Notes: generated from the sequence alone by a model not told the origin. A stretch of DNA of 64,000 nt from Chryseobacterium sp. T16E-39 (GCF_002216065.1 NZ_CP022282.1:3472001-3536000), one strand, 5' to 3'. Counted from the first letter of the stretch, positions 9,586-18,073 are shown. Numbers and translations are program-made.

Positions 9586-9616
9586 ACCTGGTAATGTCAA
9601 AATTGCCAGGTTTTTT
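9586..9616 (+). terminator. Rho-independent terminator of ftsH
   Basis: A 10-bp stem (ACCTGGTAAT with ATTGCCAGGT, one wobble) has a 6-base loop and is followed by TTTTTT. Confidence 0.85.
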
Positions 9617-9660
9617 CATATTTAAAGCTACATTTTTAGAATCTATTGTAATTTATTTTC

Positions 9661-9668
9661 TATTTTTG
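9661..9668 (+). promoter_or_regulatory. Possible -7 promoter box for the LUD gene
   Basis: TATTTTTG matches TAnnTTTG and lies 26 bases before the TTG start, after the ftsH terminator. The tract is AT-rich, so a chance match is possible. Confidence 0.45.
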
Positions 9669-9694
9669 TATAAAGTTGACTAAAAAAACATACG

Positions 9695-10276
9695 TTGAGT
9701 TTATTTAAAAAAATTGTAAGCAAACTAACAAACCAACCTGAGGAGGATGACTCCCAAAGTTTGGAGAAGCTAGGAGATTCGTTGAAAAATGCGGACCTCG
9801 ATTATAAGTTTGCGCAATTATTTACGCATTCCGGTGGTTTTTTTAATTATTGTGCAGATGAATCGGAGGCTTTACAAACTTTGAATCAAATTATTAAAAT
9901 AGAAGGAATTCACAATATGTTCTGTTGGGATAAAGAACTGCAGAATTTTTTAAATGTCGTAAAAACTTCAAGTACATCAGAATTGGGACATTCCAATGAT
10001 GCTGCTTTTATTACCTGTGAATATCTTATTGCCTATGATGGAAGGATCATGTTATCACATAATAATATCCTTCATTATCATTCTTCAAGATTGCCCAACA
10101 AAATTATCATTATGGCTAATGTTTCACAGATCGTCAATAACCTTAATGATGCGATGGGTAAGATAAAGAGAAATGGCAATATTAAGAATCTGACTTCTAT
10201 CAGTGGGAGTCAATCCAAATTAGATACATCTTCTAATTCTAATACAAAACTGTTTTTATTATTGCTTGAAGATTAA
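9695..10276 (+). CDS. LUD domain-containing protein
   Basis: This 193-residue cytosolic protein resembles the LUD (LutC/YkgG-like) fold. Features are a segment around FTHSGGFFNYCADESEAL, then DAAFITCEYLIAYDGRIMLS near residues 103-122 and LPNKIIIMANVSQIV near 131-145. LUD proteins occur in lactate-utilisation complexes, but this short form is a stand-alone version with unknown substrate. It begins with TTG; the first in-frame ATG would remove about half the domain. The C-terminus ends in a Ser/Asn-rich stretch and LFLLLLED. cdsA begins 24 bases later, so the gene is probably transcribed with phospholipid genes. Confidence 0.75.
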   Translation: MSLFKKIVSKLTNQPEEDDSQSLEKLGDSLKNADLDYKFAQLFTHSGGFFNYCADESEALQTLNQIIKIEGIHNMFCWDKELQNFLNVVKTSSTSELGHSNDAAFITCEYLIAYDGRIMLSHNNILHYHSSRLPNKIIIMANVSQIVNNLNDAMGKIKRNGNIKNLTSISGSQSKLDTSSNSNTKLFLLLLED

Positions 10277-10300
10277 GCAATAATTTCTAAATTATACATT

Positions 10301-11173
10301 TTGGACAAAAATCTTATTCAAAGAACGATTTCGGGGATTGTTTATGTGGCAGTCATTATCCTTTGTGCAACTCCACTTGGCGCACAGCTTATTAATAGCA
10401 TATCACCAGACCTTGTCAAGCAGCAATACCTTTATTATGGGTTGATAACCTTTTTAATGGTTGTTGGATCATGGGAATGTGTGAAGATTATGAAGTTTGG
10501 GAAAGGATATGAAAAATGGGTGGTTCTTCCTGTGATTGCAATTATCTTTTACATGTTTTCAAAAAGATATTTTCACCATGATTTCTTTTTTGATTTTAGG
10601 TTGAGTGAAATACTGGCATTGGCCTTAATAGCAATTGCTGTGGTTACTCTATTTAAATATCCGAGTGAATTGTACTACGACAGCGGAAAATTGATTTTTA
10701 CGGTCATTTATGTCGCTCTGCCATTTAGTTTTGCACTGGGCCTTCCAAAATATTCCAGCTTTAATGATACATTTTCTTTAGAGGTCTTATTTTTATTCAT
10801 TTTAATCTGGAGCAGCGATACGTTTGCCTATTTAACAGGAAAGTTTTTTGGGAAACATAAAATGGCTCCTAAAATATCACCTAAAAAAACCTGGGAAGGT
10901 TATGCAGGCGGTGTTGTCCTGACTTTAGTATTATCTTATTTTATTGAAAAATATCAACATGACCTTCGTGGAAACTGGATGGTTGTCGGTTTTCTGGTTG
11001 CTTCCTTTGCTCCTTTAGGGGATTTGGTAGAGAGCCAGCTCAAAAGAAATTTTGGAGTTAAAGATAGTGGAAACATCATTCCGGGGCACGGAGGTGTATT
11101 AGATAGACTGGATAGTTTTTTAATCTGCGTTCCTGTCGTATATTTGTACTTTATTTTAGAAAAATTTATTTAA
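10301..11173 (+). CDS. cdsA: Phosphatidate cytidylyltransferase
   Basis: This 290-residue multispanning enzyme makes CDP-diacylglycerol from CTP and phosphatidate at the inner membrane. The CDP-alcohol-precursor signature is present near residues 245-271 (SQLKRNFGVKDSGN, then IPGHGGVLDRLDS), preceded by SDTFAYLTGKFFGKHKMAP at about 172-190 and KTWEGYAGG. About eight hydrophobic spans are visible. The start codon is TTG: the MDKNLIQRTISGIVYV N-terminus matches the usual family start, and the next ATG lies after the first span. It sits 4 bases upstream of psd, so the two are co-transcribed. Confidence 0.93.
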   Translation: MDKNLIQRTISGIVYVAVIILCATPLGAQLINSISPDLVKQQYLYYGLITFLMVVGSWECVKIMKFGKGYEKWVVLPVIAIIFYMFSKRYFHHDFFFDFRLSEILALALIAIAVVTLFKYPSELYYDSGKLIFTVIYVALPFSFALGLPKYSSFNDTFSLEVLFLFILIWSSDTFAYLTGKFFGKHKMAPKISPKKTWEGYAGGVVLTLVLSYFIEKYQHDLRGNWMVVGFLVASFAPLGDLVESQLKRNFGVKDSGNIIPGHGGVLDRLDSFLICVPVVYLYFILEKFI

Positions 11174-11177
11174 ACTC

Positions 11178-11831
11178 ATGAAATTACATAGAGAATCAAA
11201 AGGAACGATCACTGTAGCAACAATACTTTTCATTATAATTGGCGCTTTAGCAATTTATTTCCTTAAAATGTGGTCGCTTTTGATCATTATGCCATTACTG
11301 GTTGTTTATAGCTTGGTGTTTTGGTTTTTCAGAGTTCCTAACCGTGAAATTCTGGATCACAAAGAGAATGTAATTGCACCGGTGGATGGAAAAGTAGTAA
11401 TGATCAAGGAAGTGGAAGAAACTGAGTTCCTGAAAGGAAAGGCAATTCAGGTTTCGATCTTTATGTCTCCTCTGAATGTACATATTTGTAGATATCCAGT
11501 TTCGGGGGAAGTTATCTATAAAAAATATCATCCTGGAAAATATTTAGTAGCATGGCATGAAAAATCTTCTACAGAAAATGAAAGAACAACAGTTGCTATT
11601 GAAAGCTTGACGAATCATAAAGTAGTGTTCAGACAGATCGCAGGATATGTGGCAAGAAGGATTGTTTTTTATTGTAATAATGGAGATCAGGCAAAAGCGG
11701 GCCATGAGTTCGGATTTATAAAATTCGGTTCAAGAATGGACGTTTTCTTACCGTTGGATACGGAGATCATCTGTAAAATTGGAGATATTACAAAAGGAGG
11801 TCTTGATGTTATAGCGAAAATGAAAGAATAA
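11178..11831 (+). CDS. psd: Phosphatidylserine decarboxylase family protein
   Basis: This 217-residue protein is a short-form pyruvoyl-dependent decarboxylase that converts phosphatidylserine to phosphatidylethanolamine, the main Bacteroidota membrane lipid. Two membrane spans lie near residues 10-50. Family motifs are NVIAPVDGKVV at 64-74, FMSPLNVHICRYPVSG at 95-110 and the self-cleavage site FGSRMDVFLP at 183-192. Cleavage before Ser185 would generate the pyruvoyl group. A phosphatidylserine synthase gene is not visible nearby. It follows cdsA by 4 bases and ends at a very strong terminator. Confidence 0.92.
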   Translation: MKLHRESKGTITVATILFIIIGALAIYFLKMWSLLIIMPLLVVYSLVFWFFRVPNREILDHKENVIAPVDGKVVMIKEVEETEFLKGKAIQVSIFMSPLNVHICRYPVSGEVIYKKYHPGKYLVAWHEKSSTENERTTVAIESLTNHKVVFRQIAGYVARRIVFYCNNGDQAKAGHEFGFIKFGSRMDVFLPLDTEIICKIGDITKGGLDVIAKMKE

Positions 11832-11850
11832 TCAATACTTATTTTAATTT

Positions 11851-11893
11851 AAAAGGCAGGAGAGAATCGATAAGATTCTCTCCTGCCTTTTTT
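11851..11893 (+). terminator. Rho-independent terminator of the cdsA-psd operon
   Basis: A perfect stem of about 18 bp (core GGCAGGAGAGAATC) has a 5-base loop, an A-run before it and a T-run after it. It is one of the longest hairpins in the window. Confidence 0.92.
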
Positions 11894-12054
11894 ATAATCA
11901 TATCCCAGTAAAGTCCTCACTCAATAATATTGCAGGCGAGTATTCTGTCAAGTCCTGGTATAATTAGAATTTATTTGTGTATTTAGTAATGAGTTTTACT
12001 ACTCATGAGTGAAATTATGTATCTATTATAGAGGTTTTTGGCTTATCTGCATGA

Positions 12055-12062
12055 TATTTTTG
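12055..12062 (+). promoter_or_regulatory. Possible -7 promoter box for the HTH gene pair
   Basis: TATTTTTG matches TAnnTTTG and lies 22 bases before the ATG at 12085. The rest of the 11894-12084 gap shows only weak short dyads. Confidence 0.45.
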
Positions 12063-12084
12063 CTTTTCAAAATTCAGTAGTGAA

Positions 12085-12504
12085 ATGATGAATAAATTAA
12101 AGGATATACATATTGGCAAACTCATACATGACAGAGCAAACAATCTCCAAATTCCAATACAGAGAATTACCAAGTTTTTAAACTGCAAAGAAAATGATGT
12201 TGAAAACATGTATGAACAAAAAAGTATGGATACGTTTCTTTTGTTAAGGTGGAGCAAGTTGCTGGAGTATGATTTTTTTAGAATATACACCGGGCATTTA
12301 ATTCTTTATGCGCCGCCTTCAAAACCGGACAAATCTCCAGCGACAAAAAAAGATGATGATCTCCTGTTTAGAAAAAACATTTATACCGATCAACTGAAGA
12401 CTTTTATACTTGAAAAAATAAATACAAAAGTAATGACCCCTCAGGAGGTCATTTCAACATATAAGATACCAAAAACAACTCTTTATAAATGGCTTAGAAA
12501 ATAA
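12085..12504 (+). CDS. Small double helix-turn-helix protein
   Basis: This 139-residue protein resembles small regulators found in many copies per Chryseobacterium genome and often labelled transposase-like. Residues about 5-66 look like an XRE/Cro-type unit (HIGKLIHDRANNLQIPIQRI, then WSKLLEYDFFRIYTGHLILY). A linker rich in Pro, Lys and Asp follows. Residues about 112-138 form a second, homeodomain-like HTH (TPQEVISTYKIPKTTLYKWL). No recombinase catalytic domain is present, so it is more likely a DNA-binding regulator than an active transposase. It is followed after 5 bases by a second HTH gene, probably in the same transcript. Target genes are unknown. Confidence 0.7.
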   Translation: MMNKLKDIHIGKLIHDRANNLQIPIQRITKFLNCKENDVENMYEQKSMDTFLLLRWSKLLEYDFFRIYTGHLILYAPPSKPDKSPATKKDDDLLFRKNIYTDQLKTFILEKINTKVMTPQEVISTYKIPKTTLYKWLRK

Positions 12505-12509
12505 GATAG

Positions 12510-12836
12510 ATGATGGGGCCAAACTATAAAAAAATCTATAGCGATATTGTCAGAGAAAAATTTCCGGAAATGGTAAATGACCGGTTTCTCAAAGAAAAAA
12601 TCAGATCCATTAGGACGGCAATGGATATTATTGATGTTAATGAACTTATTTTTAGAGAAGTAAAAAATAGTACAAAATCCGAAAATCAAAAACTTCGTTC
12701 TTATGATAAAGATTCTATTCTGAAAGTTATTGAATTTCAAAGAAAAAATCAGCTCAGTAATGTCCAGACTGGAATGCATTTCAATATCAGCAGGAGGACC
12801 ATCGGAAAATGGAATCGAATTTTCAAATCTAAATGA
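12510..12836 (+). CDS. Small helix-turn-helix protein, transposase-orfA-like
   Basis: This 108-residue protein has an N-terminal region PNYKKIYSDIVREKFPEM that I recognise as recurring in Chryseobacterium and Elizabethkingia small HTH proteins. Its C-terminal HTH is about residues 66-104 (SILKVIEFQRKNQLSNVQTG, then FNISRRTIGKWNRIF), similar to the orfA HTH of insertion sequences. There is no DDE catalytic partner nearby. The gene begins 5 bases after the stop of the other HTH gene, so the pair is likely co-expressed. The start could be either of two successive ATGs. The role is unknown. Confidence 0.68.
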   Translation: MMGPNYKKIYSDIVREKFPEMVNDRFLKEKIRSIRTAMDIIDVNELIFREVKNSTKSENQKLRSYDKDSILKVIEFQRKNQLSNVQTGMHFNISRRTIGKWNRIFKSK

Positions 12837-13055
12837 TAAATTTATTTTCGAAAATTGAAGGTTAAAATTATGCGTAGTTTTAATAAAGGATTGTTGTTTT
12901 TTTTACTAAATGATGTAAAATATAGCTTAGGATAAATTAAATATTGATTTGGCCTATATTTTTGATAATTTTTCATGTTTTTTATTGGGAAAACATCATT
13001 TACTTTGGCACTTGTTTAGATGGGCATTGGTTTATGATTATGAAGTTTTTTGTAT

Positions 13056-14039
13056 ATGTCAAGTAGTATATTTTCTAAGGTAATGGATAACCAATTGACG
13101 ACCAATAATGATTTTAATCCTTATTATGTGGAACTTATTCATCGTTGCTTTTTATTCCTTTTTTCCCTGTTCTTTTTTTATTCCCTGTTTTACCTATTCT
13201 TTTTGGGAGACACCGTAGTTTCTATTATTTTCGTCTTTCTTACTCTTTTTTTTGCGTCTTTAATGAATTTTAGAAAGACCATAAGCCGATCTCATAGAAT
13301 TTTAAAACCTTTAGCTATTGTCGTATTTGTCCTCCTTACATTTATAATCGATTTTTTTTATGTGTATACATGGAAAAGCACTGGGGTCGAATATTTCTAT
13401 TTTTCCCTGTTATTTGCAGTGCCTTTTTATTTTAGATATAGAGAGGATTATTATTTTATTTTGGGTCTGGTAATTTTTATTGTTTTTAGTTTTGTAGGCT
13501 GCCAATATTTCGAGATAAGTTTTTTACCTAAAAGCCGGTTTATAAAGAGTTCTGATTTTGAATTATTACGGTCAATCAATATCATTTTTACCCTCATCAT
13601 TTGTTTGATGGAAATGAAATTTTTATATCGTAAAGACAGACTGATCTATGGGTTGATAAACGATCAAAAAGCTAAAGATTGTACTATAGAGGATCTTGTA
13701 AAAGTGAATAATGACTTGATGAAAAACAAAATCAATGACTTAACTGAAGAAGATATTGCAGAAATTTTAGCCCTTGCTGAAAGTGGTTCTTCTGTTTTTC
13801 TCGAAAAATTCCACGCTCATTTTCCTGATTTTATTCCAAATGTTTTAAGCATTAATTCATCACTTATTGCCTCTGAGCTCAATATTTGTGCTTTGATGAG
13901 ATTGAATTTTGATACAAAAAAGATTGCTTTATGTACGAATAGCAGTGTCCGGGCCATTGAAAGTAGAAAGTACAGAATACGTAAAAAGCTGGATATTCCC
14001 TCTGATATGAATATCAATTATTTTATATTTAAAGTATAG
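13056..14039 (+). CDS. Membrane-anchored LuxR-type transcriptional regulator
   Basis: Starting at ATG 13056 (327 residues; a TTG two codons earlier is less likely), this protein has about six hydrophobic segments in residues 28-190. A predicted coiled or helical linker follows (DQKAKDCTIEDLVKVNNDLM). The C-terminus is a LuxR/GerE-like HTH: FHAHFPDFIPNV, LNICALMRLNFDTKKIA, then NSSVRAIESRKYRIRKKL. This C-terminal module is widespread in Bacteroidota, where it usually follows TPR repeats. Here it is joined to a six-span membrane domain, suggesting a one-component sensor that acts at the membrane. The signal and target are unknown. It follows the two small HTH genes in a relatively low-density patch. 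Confidence 0.75.
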   Translation: MSSSIFSKVMDNQLTTNNDFNPYYVELIHRCFLFLFSLFFFYSLFYLFFLGDTVVSIIFVFLTLFFASLMNFRKTISRSHRILKPLAIVVFVLLTFIIDFFYVYTWKSTGVEYFYFSLLFAVPFYFRYREDYYFILGLVIFIVFSFVGCQYFEISFLPKSRFIKSSDFELLRSINIIFTLIICLMEMKFLYRKDRLIYGLINDQKAKDCTIEDLVKVNNDLMKNKINDLTEEDIAEILALAESGSSVFLEKFHAHFPDFIPNVLSINSSLIASELNICALMRLNFDTKKIALCTNSSVRAIESRKYRIRKKLDIPSDMNINYFIFKV

Positions 14040-14180
14040 CGTGGAGATTAGATAATAAAGTAAGCAGATGTTTGTGGTGACCGTATATTTTCCAATTTAA
14101 TCGATATGCCAGATTTCAGGATATTCCATTTGCTAAAATATCGATGTAGAAATCTGCATATTTTTTTGTTTGGCAAAAGG

Positions 14181-14531
14181 CTAGCCTTTAATGTGTTTTT
14201 TCACCTCATTAATGAGGTTTAAAATTAAATCGACAGGTAAATCCTCTTCCATGTCGATTAAGAGTATTTTAAACTTTTTTCTGCCCTCCTGAAGTAATTC
14301 GGGAGCATTAATTCGATCTCCGTGATAAAAACTGATATAATGCTTTTTATATTTTTTGCTGTAATAAATATAACAGAGCATTTTCTTTTTATACTTAAAA
14401 AACGGAAGACCAAAACTTAATGTTTCGGTAATGTATTCTGTATCAGATTTTAAGATCTTTTCCCTTAAAAACAAAAGAGTACTTCTGTCAGGTTCTTTAA
14501 TTCTGTAGAAGTACTCTTGTATAGGATTCAT
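14181..14531 (-). CDS. DUF1801 domain-containing protein
   Basis: This 116-residue cytosolic protein resembles DUF1801/YdhG-like proteins. It opens with NPIQEYFYRIKEPDRSTLLFLREKIL, has the central ETLSFGLPFFKYKKKMLCYIYY near residues 36-57, and ends with a C-terminal amphipathic helix. The family has a small alpha-beta fold; some members have been linked to iron handling, but no catalytic residues are established. It lies 23 bases downstream of the ABC exporter gene on the same strand, so read-through expression is possible. Confidence 0.78.
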   Translation of the reverse strand: MNPIQEYFYRIKEPDRSTLLFLREKILKSDTEYITETLSFGLPFFKYKKKMLCYIYYSKKYKKHYISFYHGDRINAPELLQEGRKKFKILLIDMEEDLPVDLILNLINEVKKHIKG

Positions 14532-14554
14532 TTTAAAAATTAATTTAAAAAGAT

Positions 14555-16393
14555 TTAATCAAAATTTTGAAGCTCAACGAGTTTGTGATAAACCCCTCTC
14601 TTTGCAATCAGATCATGGTGGCTTCCTTGCTCCACGATATCGCCTTTTTCCATAACGACGATCCAGTCTGCTTTTTGTATCGTTGAAAGTCTATGGGCGA
14701 TAACCAATGACGTTCTGTTTTCCATCATTTTCTCAAGAGCATCCTGTACAAATTTTTCAGATTCTGTATCCAAAGCTGAAGTAGCTTCGTCAAGGATCAT
14801 AATAGGTGGGTTTTTAAGGACTGCTCTAGCGATCGAAACCCTTTGTTTCTGCCCTCCGGATAATTTACCGCCATCGTCTCCGATATTGGTGTCATACCCA
14901 TTTGGGAGTTGATTGATAAAAGTGTCTGCATTAGCTACTTTAGCCGCTGCAATCACTTCCTCTTTGGTGGCTTCCGGCTTACCCATTAGGATATTATTGT
15001 AAACAGAATCATTAAATAATACAGATTCCTGAGTTACCATACCTAGCAGTTTTCTATATTCCTGTAGTTTTAAATGCTTAATGTCAACATTATCGATCAG
15101 GATTTCTCCTTCAGAAACATCATAGAAACGTGCAAGGAGATTGGCAATTGTTGTCTTTCCACTTCCACTTTGTCCAACCAAAGCAACCGTTTTTCCTTTT
15201 GGAATTGTTAAATTAAAATTTTTGAGAATCAAATTATCTTTGTCATAATAAAACCCAATGTCTTTAAAGTGGATATTATTTTGAAGGGTAGATATTGAAA
15301 CAGGAGCAGCCACTTCTTCAATTTTAACATCTGCATCCAGGATTTCCAATACTCTTTTTAGAGAAGCTTCTCCTTTCTGAACGTTAGAAATAGAGGTTGA
15401 CAAACTTTTTGCAGGGGGCAATATCTGGAAGAACATTCCTAAGAATACCAGGAAGTCTGCCGGTGAAATACTTTGTTCGACAATAATTTGCTTTCCACCG
15501 TACCATGCAATGATCAAAAAAGTAATTGAACCTAGAAATTCGCTCATAGGCGATGCGAGTTCTTTTTTTCTTCCTAAACTTATGGAACTGGAAATCCATT
15601 TGCTCATAGATTGCATGAATCTATTATCCATTATTTTCTCTGCATTAAAGATCTTAATAACCTTTGAGGATTTCAGGGTCTCATCTACAATAGAAAATAT
15701 GTTTCCCATTTCGTGCTGGGCTTCATGAGAATCTTTTTTAAGGCTTTTTCCTACCAAAGCGATCATAGTTCCCATTACAGGCAGAACAAGTAATGAAAAG
15801 AGTGTCATTTCCGGGCTTAAAAAGAATAATGTCACTAAAGTACTTATCAACATAAATGGTGAGTTGATCAAATCGATCAAGCTACCCAAAATATTTCCTT
15901 CAACTTCCCCTACGTCATTTGACATGCGGGACATCAGATCTCCTTTTCTGCTTTCGGTAAAAAATGAAACAGGTAAAGAAAGTATTTTTCGGTACATCGC
16001 TCCACGAAGGTCCTTGGTGACACCTACCCGGTAATTAATTAAAAGAAAAGACCCAAAATAACGGAAAGCATTTCTCAAAAGAAACATAAAGGCAGTTATT
16101 ATACATAGCCATGCAAGTACTTTCAGAGAACCGTACTCGGTAACCATGCTTTGTACAAAATAATTTGAATAATCTTTTATGTAGGAAAAGAAATCAAGCA
16201 CCTCTCCAGAATAAACAGGTGCAGATTCATATTTCTCTGGTTTTATAGTACCGAAAAGCATTCCCAAAACCGGCAAAATAGTCCCTAAGGAAGCAATCTG
16301 AAAAACAGAATACATCAGGTTGAAGAATAAACTTCCATAAATGTATTTCTGATGTGGTCTTGCGAATTTTAATATTTTTTTATATTCGTTCAT
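14555..16393 (-). CDS. ABC exporter, MsbA-like permease-ATPase fusion
   Basis: This 612-residue half-transporter begins at the ATG complementary to 16391-16393; the codon before it is TTG. Six membrane spans occupy about residues 15-330. The nucleotide-binding domain has Walker A VGQSGSGKTT, signature LSGGQKQRVSIARAVL, Walker B PIMILDEATSALD and the switch His of VIAHRLST. Such homodimeric exporters flip lipids such as lipid A core or export drugs and peptides; the substrate cannot be fixed from sequence. A TAnnTTTG box at 16413-16420 provides a promoter. DUF1801 follows on the same strand. Confidence 0.92.
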   Translation of the reverse strand: MNEYKKILKFARPHQKYIYGSLFFNLMYSVFQIASLGTILPVLGMLFGTIKPEKYESAPVYSGEVLDFFSYIKDYSNYFVQSMVTEYGSLKVLAWLCIITAFMFLLRNAFRYFGSFLLINYRVGVTKDLRGAMYRKILSLPVSFFTESRKGDLMSRMSNDVGEVEGNILGSLIDLINSPFMLISTLVTLFFLSPEMTLFSLLVLPVMGTMIALVGKSLKKDSHEAQHEMGNIFSIVDETLKSSKVIKIFNAEKIMDNRFMQSMSKWISSSISLGRKKELASPMSEFLGSITFLIIAWYGGKQIIVEQSISPADFLVFLGMFFQILPPAKSLSTSISNVQKGEASLKRVLEILDADVKIEEVAAPVSISTLQNNIHFKDIGFYYDKDNLILKNFNLTIPKGKTVALVGQSGSGKTTIANLLARFYDVSEGEILIDNVDIKHLKLQEYRKLLGMVTQESVLFNDSVYNNILMGKPEATKEEVIAAAKVANADTFINQLPNGYDTNIGDDGGKLSGGQKQRVSIARAVLKNPPIMILDEATSALDTESEKFVQDALEKMMENRTSLVIAHRLSTIQKADWIVVMEKGDIVEQGSHHDLIAKRGVYHKLVELQNFD

Positions 16394-16412
16394 CAATAAA
16401 AAATTGGAAAGG

Positions 16413-16420
16413 CAAAATTA
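16413..16420 (-). promoter_or_regulatory. Bacteroidota -7 promoter box for the ABC exporter
   Basis: The minus strand reads TAATTTTG, 19 bases before the ATG at 16393. It also separates the gene from the peptidase upstream. Confidence 0.55.
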
Positions 16421-16445
16421 GGTAATTTTAAAAGAGTAGACGTTC

Positions 16446-17369
16446 TTAATTGAATTTTACTTTATCATTATACTTGGGAGCAAAATTAGTAGGGTTTAAT
16501 TTTTCTAATGTTTTTCCAAGATTATTGATGATTTGAGTAAGGTTATTGAAATCTACAACGGATACGTCATCGCTTTCGTTATGGTAATGCGTTGCTTTCG
16601 TCATGTCAACTGTAGAAAAGGAATGAGCAATAATTTTCTTCTTTACAAAACTTACATTATCTGATCTGTAGAATAGCTGCTGTGAAGCGTAAGGATCGGG
16701 ATGTACTTTTAAACCATTAACTGCATTTTGATTGAATAGCTCATCAAGGTCAGAAAATTCATCTCCAGTCATAAAAAGCGCATTTTTCCCAAATTGAGAT
16801 TCTGTAGCAACCATTTCAAAATTGAAAAGAGCAGATAAATTATTATAGATAGGATCTAAATTCTTATCCTTTGAAATAGCTATTGAGCCCAACATTCCTT
16901 TTTCTTCCCCATTAAAAGCGATAAATGCCATTGAAAATTCTGGCGTTTTATTTTTGAAATAATCTGCAATTCCAACAAGGGTAGTAATTCCGCTTGCATC
17001 ATCGTCGGCACCATTGTAGATATTGTCACCACTTTTTTTGCTTGTTCCGATGTGATCGAAATGTCCCGAAAAACCTAAGTATTTATCGGTTTTTCCTTTT
17101 TTAATCCCACAAACGTTATACACTGTCTTCCCCTTATATTCAAATGGAACGAGATAAGAGTTTCCTGTACAGTATTCTAAATTATTTTCTTTAAAAAGTT
17201 TAGCTATATAATTGGCTGCATTGTCATTTTCAGGGGTTCCTATTTCACGACCCTTCATTTCATCTGATGCTAATGTAGAAAGAACAGTATTGATTGTACT
17301 GGTTGGAACCTCCTGAGCAAAAGTAATTATTGAGAATAACGAGAAAGTAAGATAAGCTAGTTTTTTCAT
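16446..17369 (-). CDS. Secreted M28 family zinc metallopeptidase
   Basis: This 307-residue protein has a Sec signal peptide (MKKLAYLTFSLFSIITFAQE, cleavage near residue 19). The co-catalytic di-zinc M28 aminopeptidase core has SGHFDHIG at 101-108, NGADDDASGITTL at 119-131 and the catalytic NGEEKGMLGS at 153-162. It would hydrolyse peptides in the periplasm or outside the cell. No C-terminal T9SS sorting domain is visible, which favours the periplasm. It is a single-gene unit between DUF4293 and the ABC exporter. Confidence 0.9.
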   Translation of the reverse strand: MKKLAYLTFSLFSIITFAQEVPTSTINTVLSTLASDEMKGREIGTPENDNAANYIAKLFKENNLEYCTGNSYLVPFEYKGKTVYNVCGIKKGKTDKYLGFSGHFDHIGTSKKSGDNIYNGADDDASGITTLVGIADYFKNKTPEFSMAFIAFNGEEKGMLGSIAISKDKNLDPIYNNLSALFNFEMVATESQFGKNALFMTGDEFSDLDELFNQNAVNGLKVHPDPYASQQLFYRSDNVSFVKKKIIAHSFSTVDMTKATHYHNESDDVSVVDFNNLTQIINNLGKTLEKLNPTNFAPKYNDKVKFN

Positions 17370-17488
17370 TGTGACTATTTATATTGATATATGTCGCGTA
17401 ATTATCGGAAATGTTGCACTCATTATTAAAAAAGATTTAAAAGAGTGAGGCCTACAATTAAATTACACCTGTTCATGGTGGTTTTAAA

Positions 17489-17516
17489 ATAAAAAACAGC
17501 TCCAAAAGAAGCTGTT
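17489..17516 (-). terminator. Hairpin terminator of the DUF4293 gene
   Basis: The minus strand has AACAGC, a 10-base loop, GCTGTT and then a T run. The stem is short but ideally placed. Confidence 0.65.
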
Positions 17517-17540
17517 CTTACTCAAAAAATCGTTGTAAGG

Positions 17541-17930
17541 TTATCGAAGTCTGTCCACAGATTTTACGAGCCTCTCATCTTTACGGATAAAGATGTTTGA
17601 AATAAACAAACATATTATCGCGATTAATGGGAAAACAGGCTCAATACCCTTCTCAGGAATTTGGATTCCTCCGGGTAAGTTTAGTAACCAGTAAATCAAT
17701 ACACCAATCAACAAAGCGTTTATAATGATGCTGATCTTATTCAGCAAAATTTGTCTTTTTCTATTTTTAAAACTGAATACACTCAGTAATCCAACTAAAA
17801 CAAGCACACTAGATGCAATATCTATAACAGGAATATTACCAAAAACCACCACATCCTGTCCTGTGATGAAAAGAAAAACAGCAGCTAAAACTGCCAGAAA
17901 AATCCATATGGTCTGTATTCTTTGTAGCAT
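17541..17930 (-). CDS. DUF4293 domain-containing membrane protein
   Basis: This 129-residue protein has four hydrophobic spans and the DUF4293 opening MLQRIQTIWIFLAVLAAVFLF. The ending FIRKDERLVKSVDRLR is also typical: DUF4293 proteins end in a basic, cytosolic DxxLVRSxDRLR-like tail. The family is restricted to Bacteroidota and commonly lies divergent from rho, as here. Function is unknown. A TAnnTTTG box at 17949-17956 lies 18 bases upstream. Confidence 0.82.
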   Translation of the reverse strand: MLQRIQTIWIFLAVLAAVFLFITGQDVVVFGNIPVIDIASSVLVLVGLLSVFSFKNRKRQILLNKISIIINALLIGVLIYWLLNLPGGIQIPEKGIEPVFPLIAIICLFISNIFIRKDERLVKSVDRLR

Positions 17931-17948
17931 CGAATATTAAATTCTGGG

Positions 17949-17956
17949 CAAAAGTA
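17949..17956 (-). promoter_or_regulatory. Bacteroidota -7 promoter box for DUF4293
   Basis: The minus strand reads TACTTTTG, matching TAnnTTTG, 18 bases from the ATG. It is paired with the divergent rho promoter. Confidence 0.6.
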
Positions 17957-17987
17957 GCATAAATTTTGCACAATTCAAAAATAAGTG

Positions 17988-17995
17988 TAGATTTG
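17988..17995 (+). promoter_or_regulatory. Bacteroidota -7 promoter box for rho
   Basis: TAGATTTG matches TAnnTTTG. It would give rho a leader of about 70 bases, longer than most units here and compatible with leader-based autoregulation. Confidence 0.5.
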
Positions 17996-18073
17996 CATTA
18001 TACAATGTACTTGAAAACAAAAGTCACCGGACTTACTTTTCTTACTCACAATTAATTACATTTTTACATACAT

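Noticed and set aside
11997..12020. ATGAGT/ACTCAT hairpin in the gap before the HTH genes as an operator or terminator
   Set aside because: The stem is only 6 bp with no T tract, in AT-rich sequence; such dyads are expected by chance.
12085..12836. The HTH gene pair as an intact insertion sequence
   Set aside because: No DDE or other recombinase catalytic domain, no terminal inverted repeats and no target duplication were seen around the pair.
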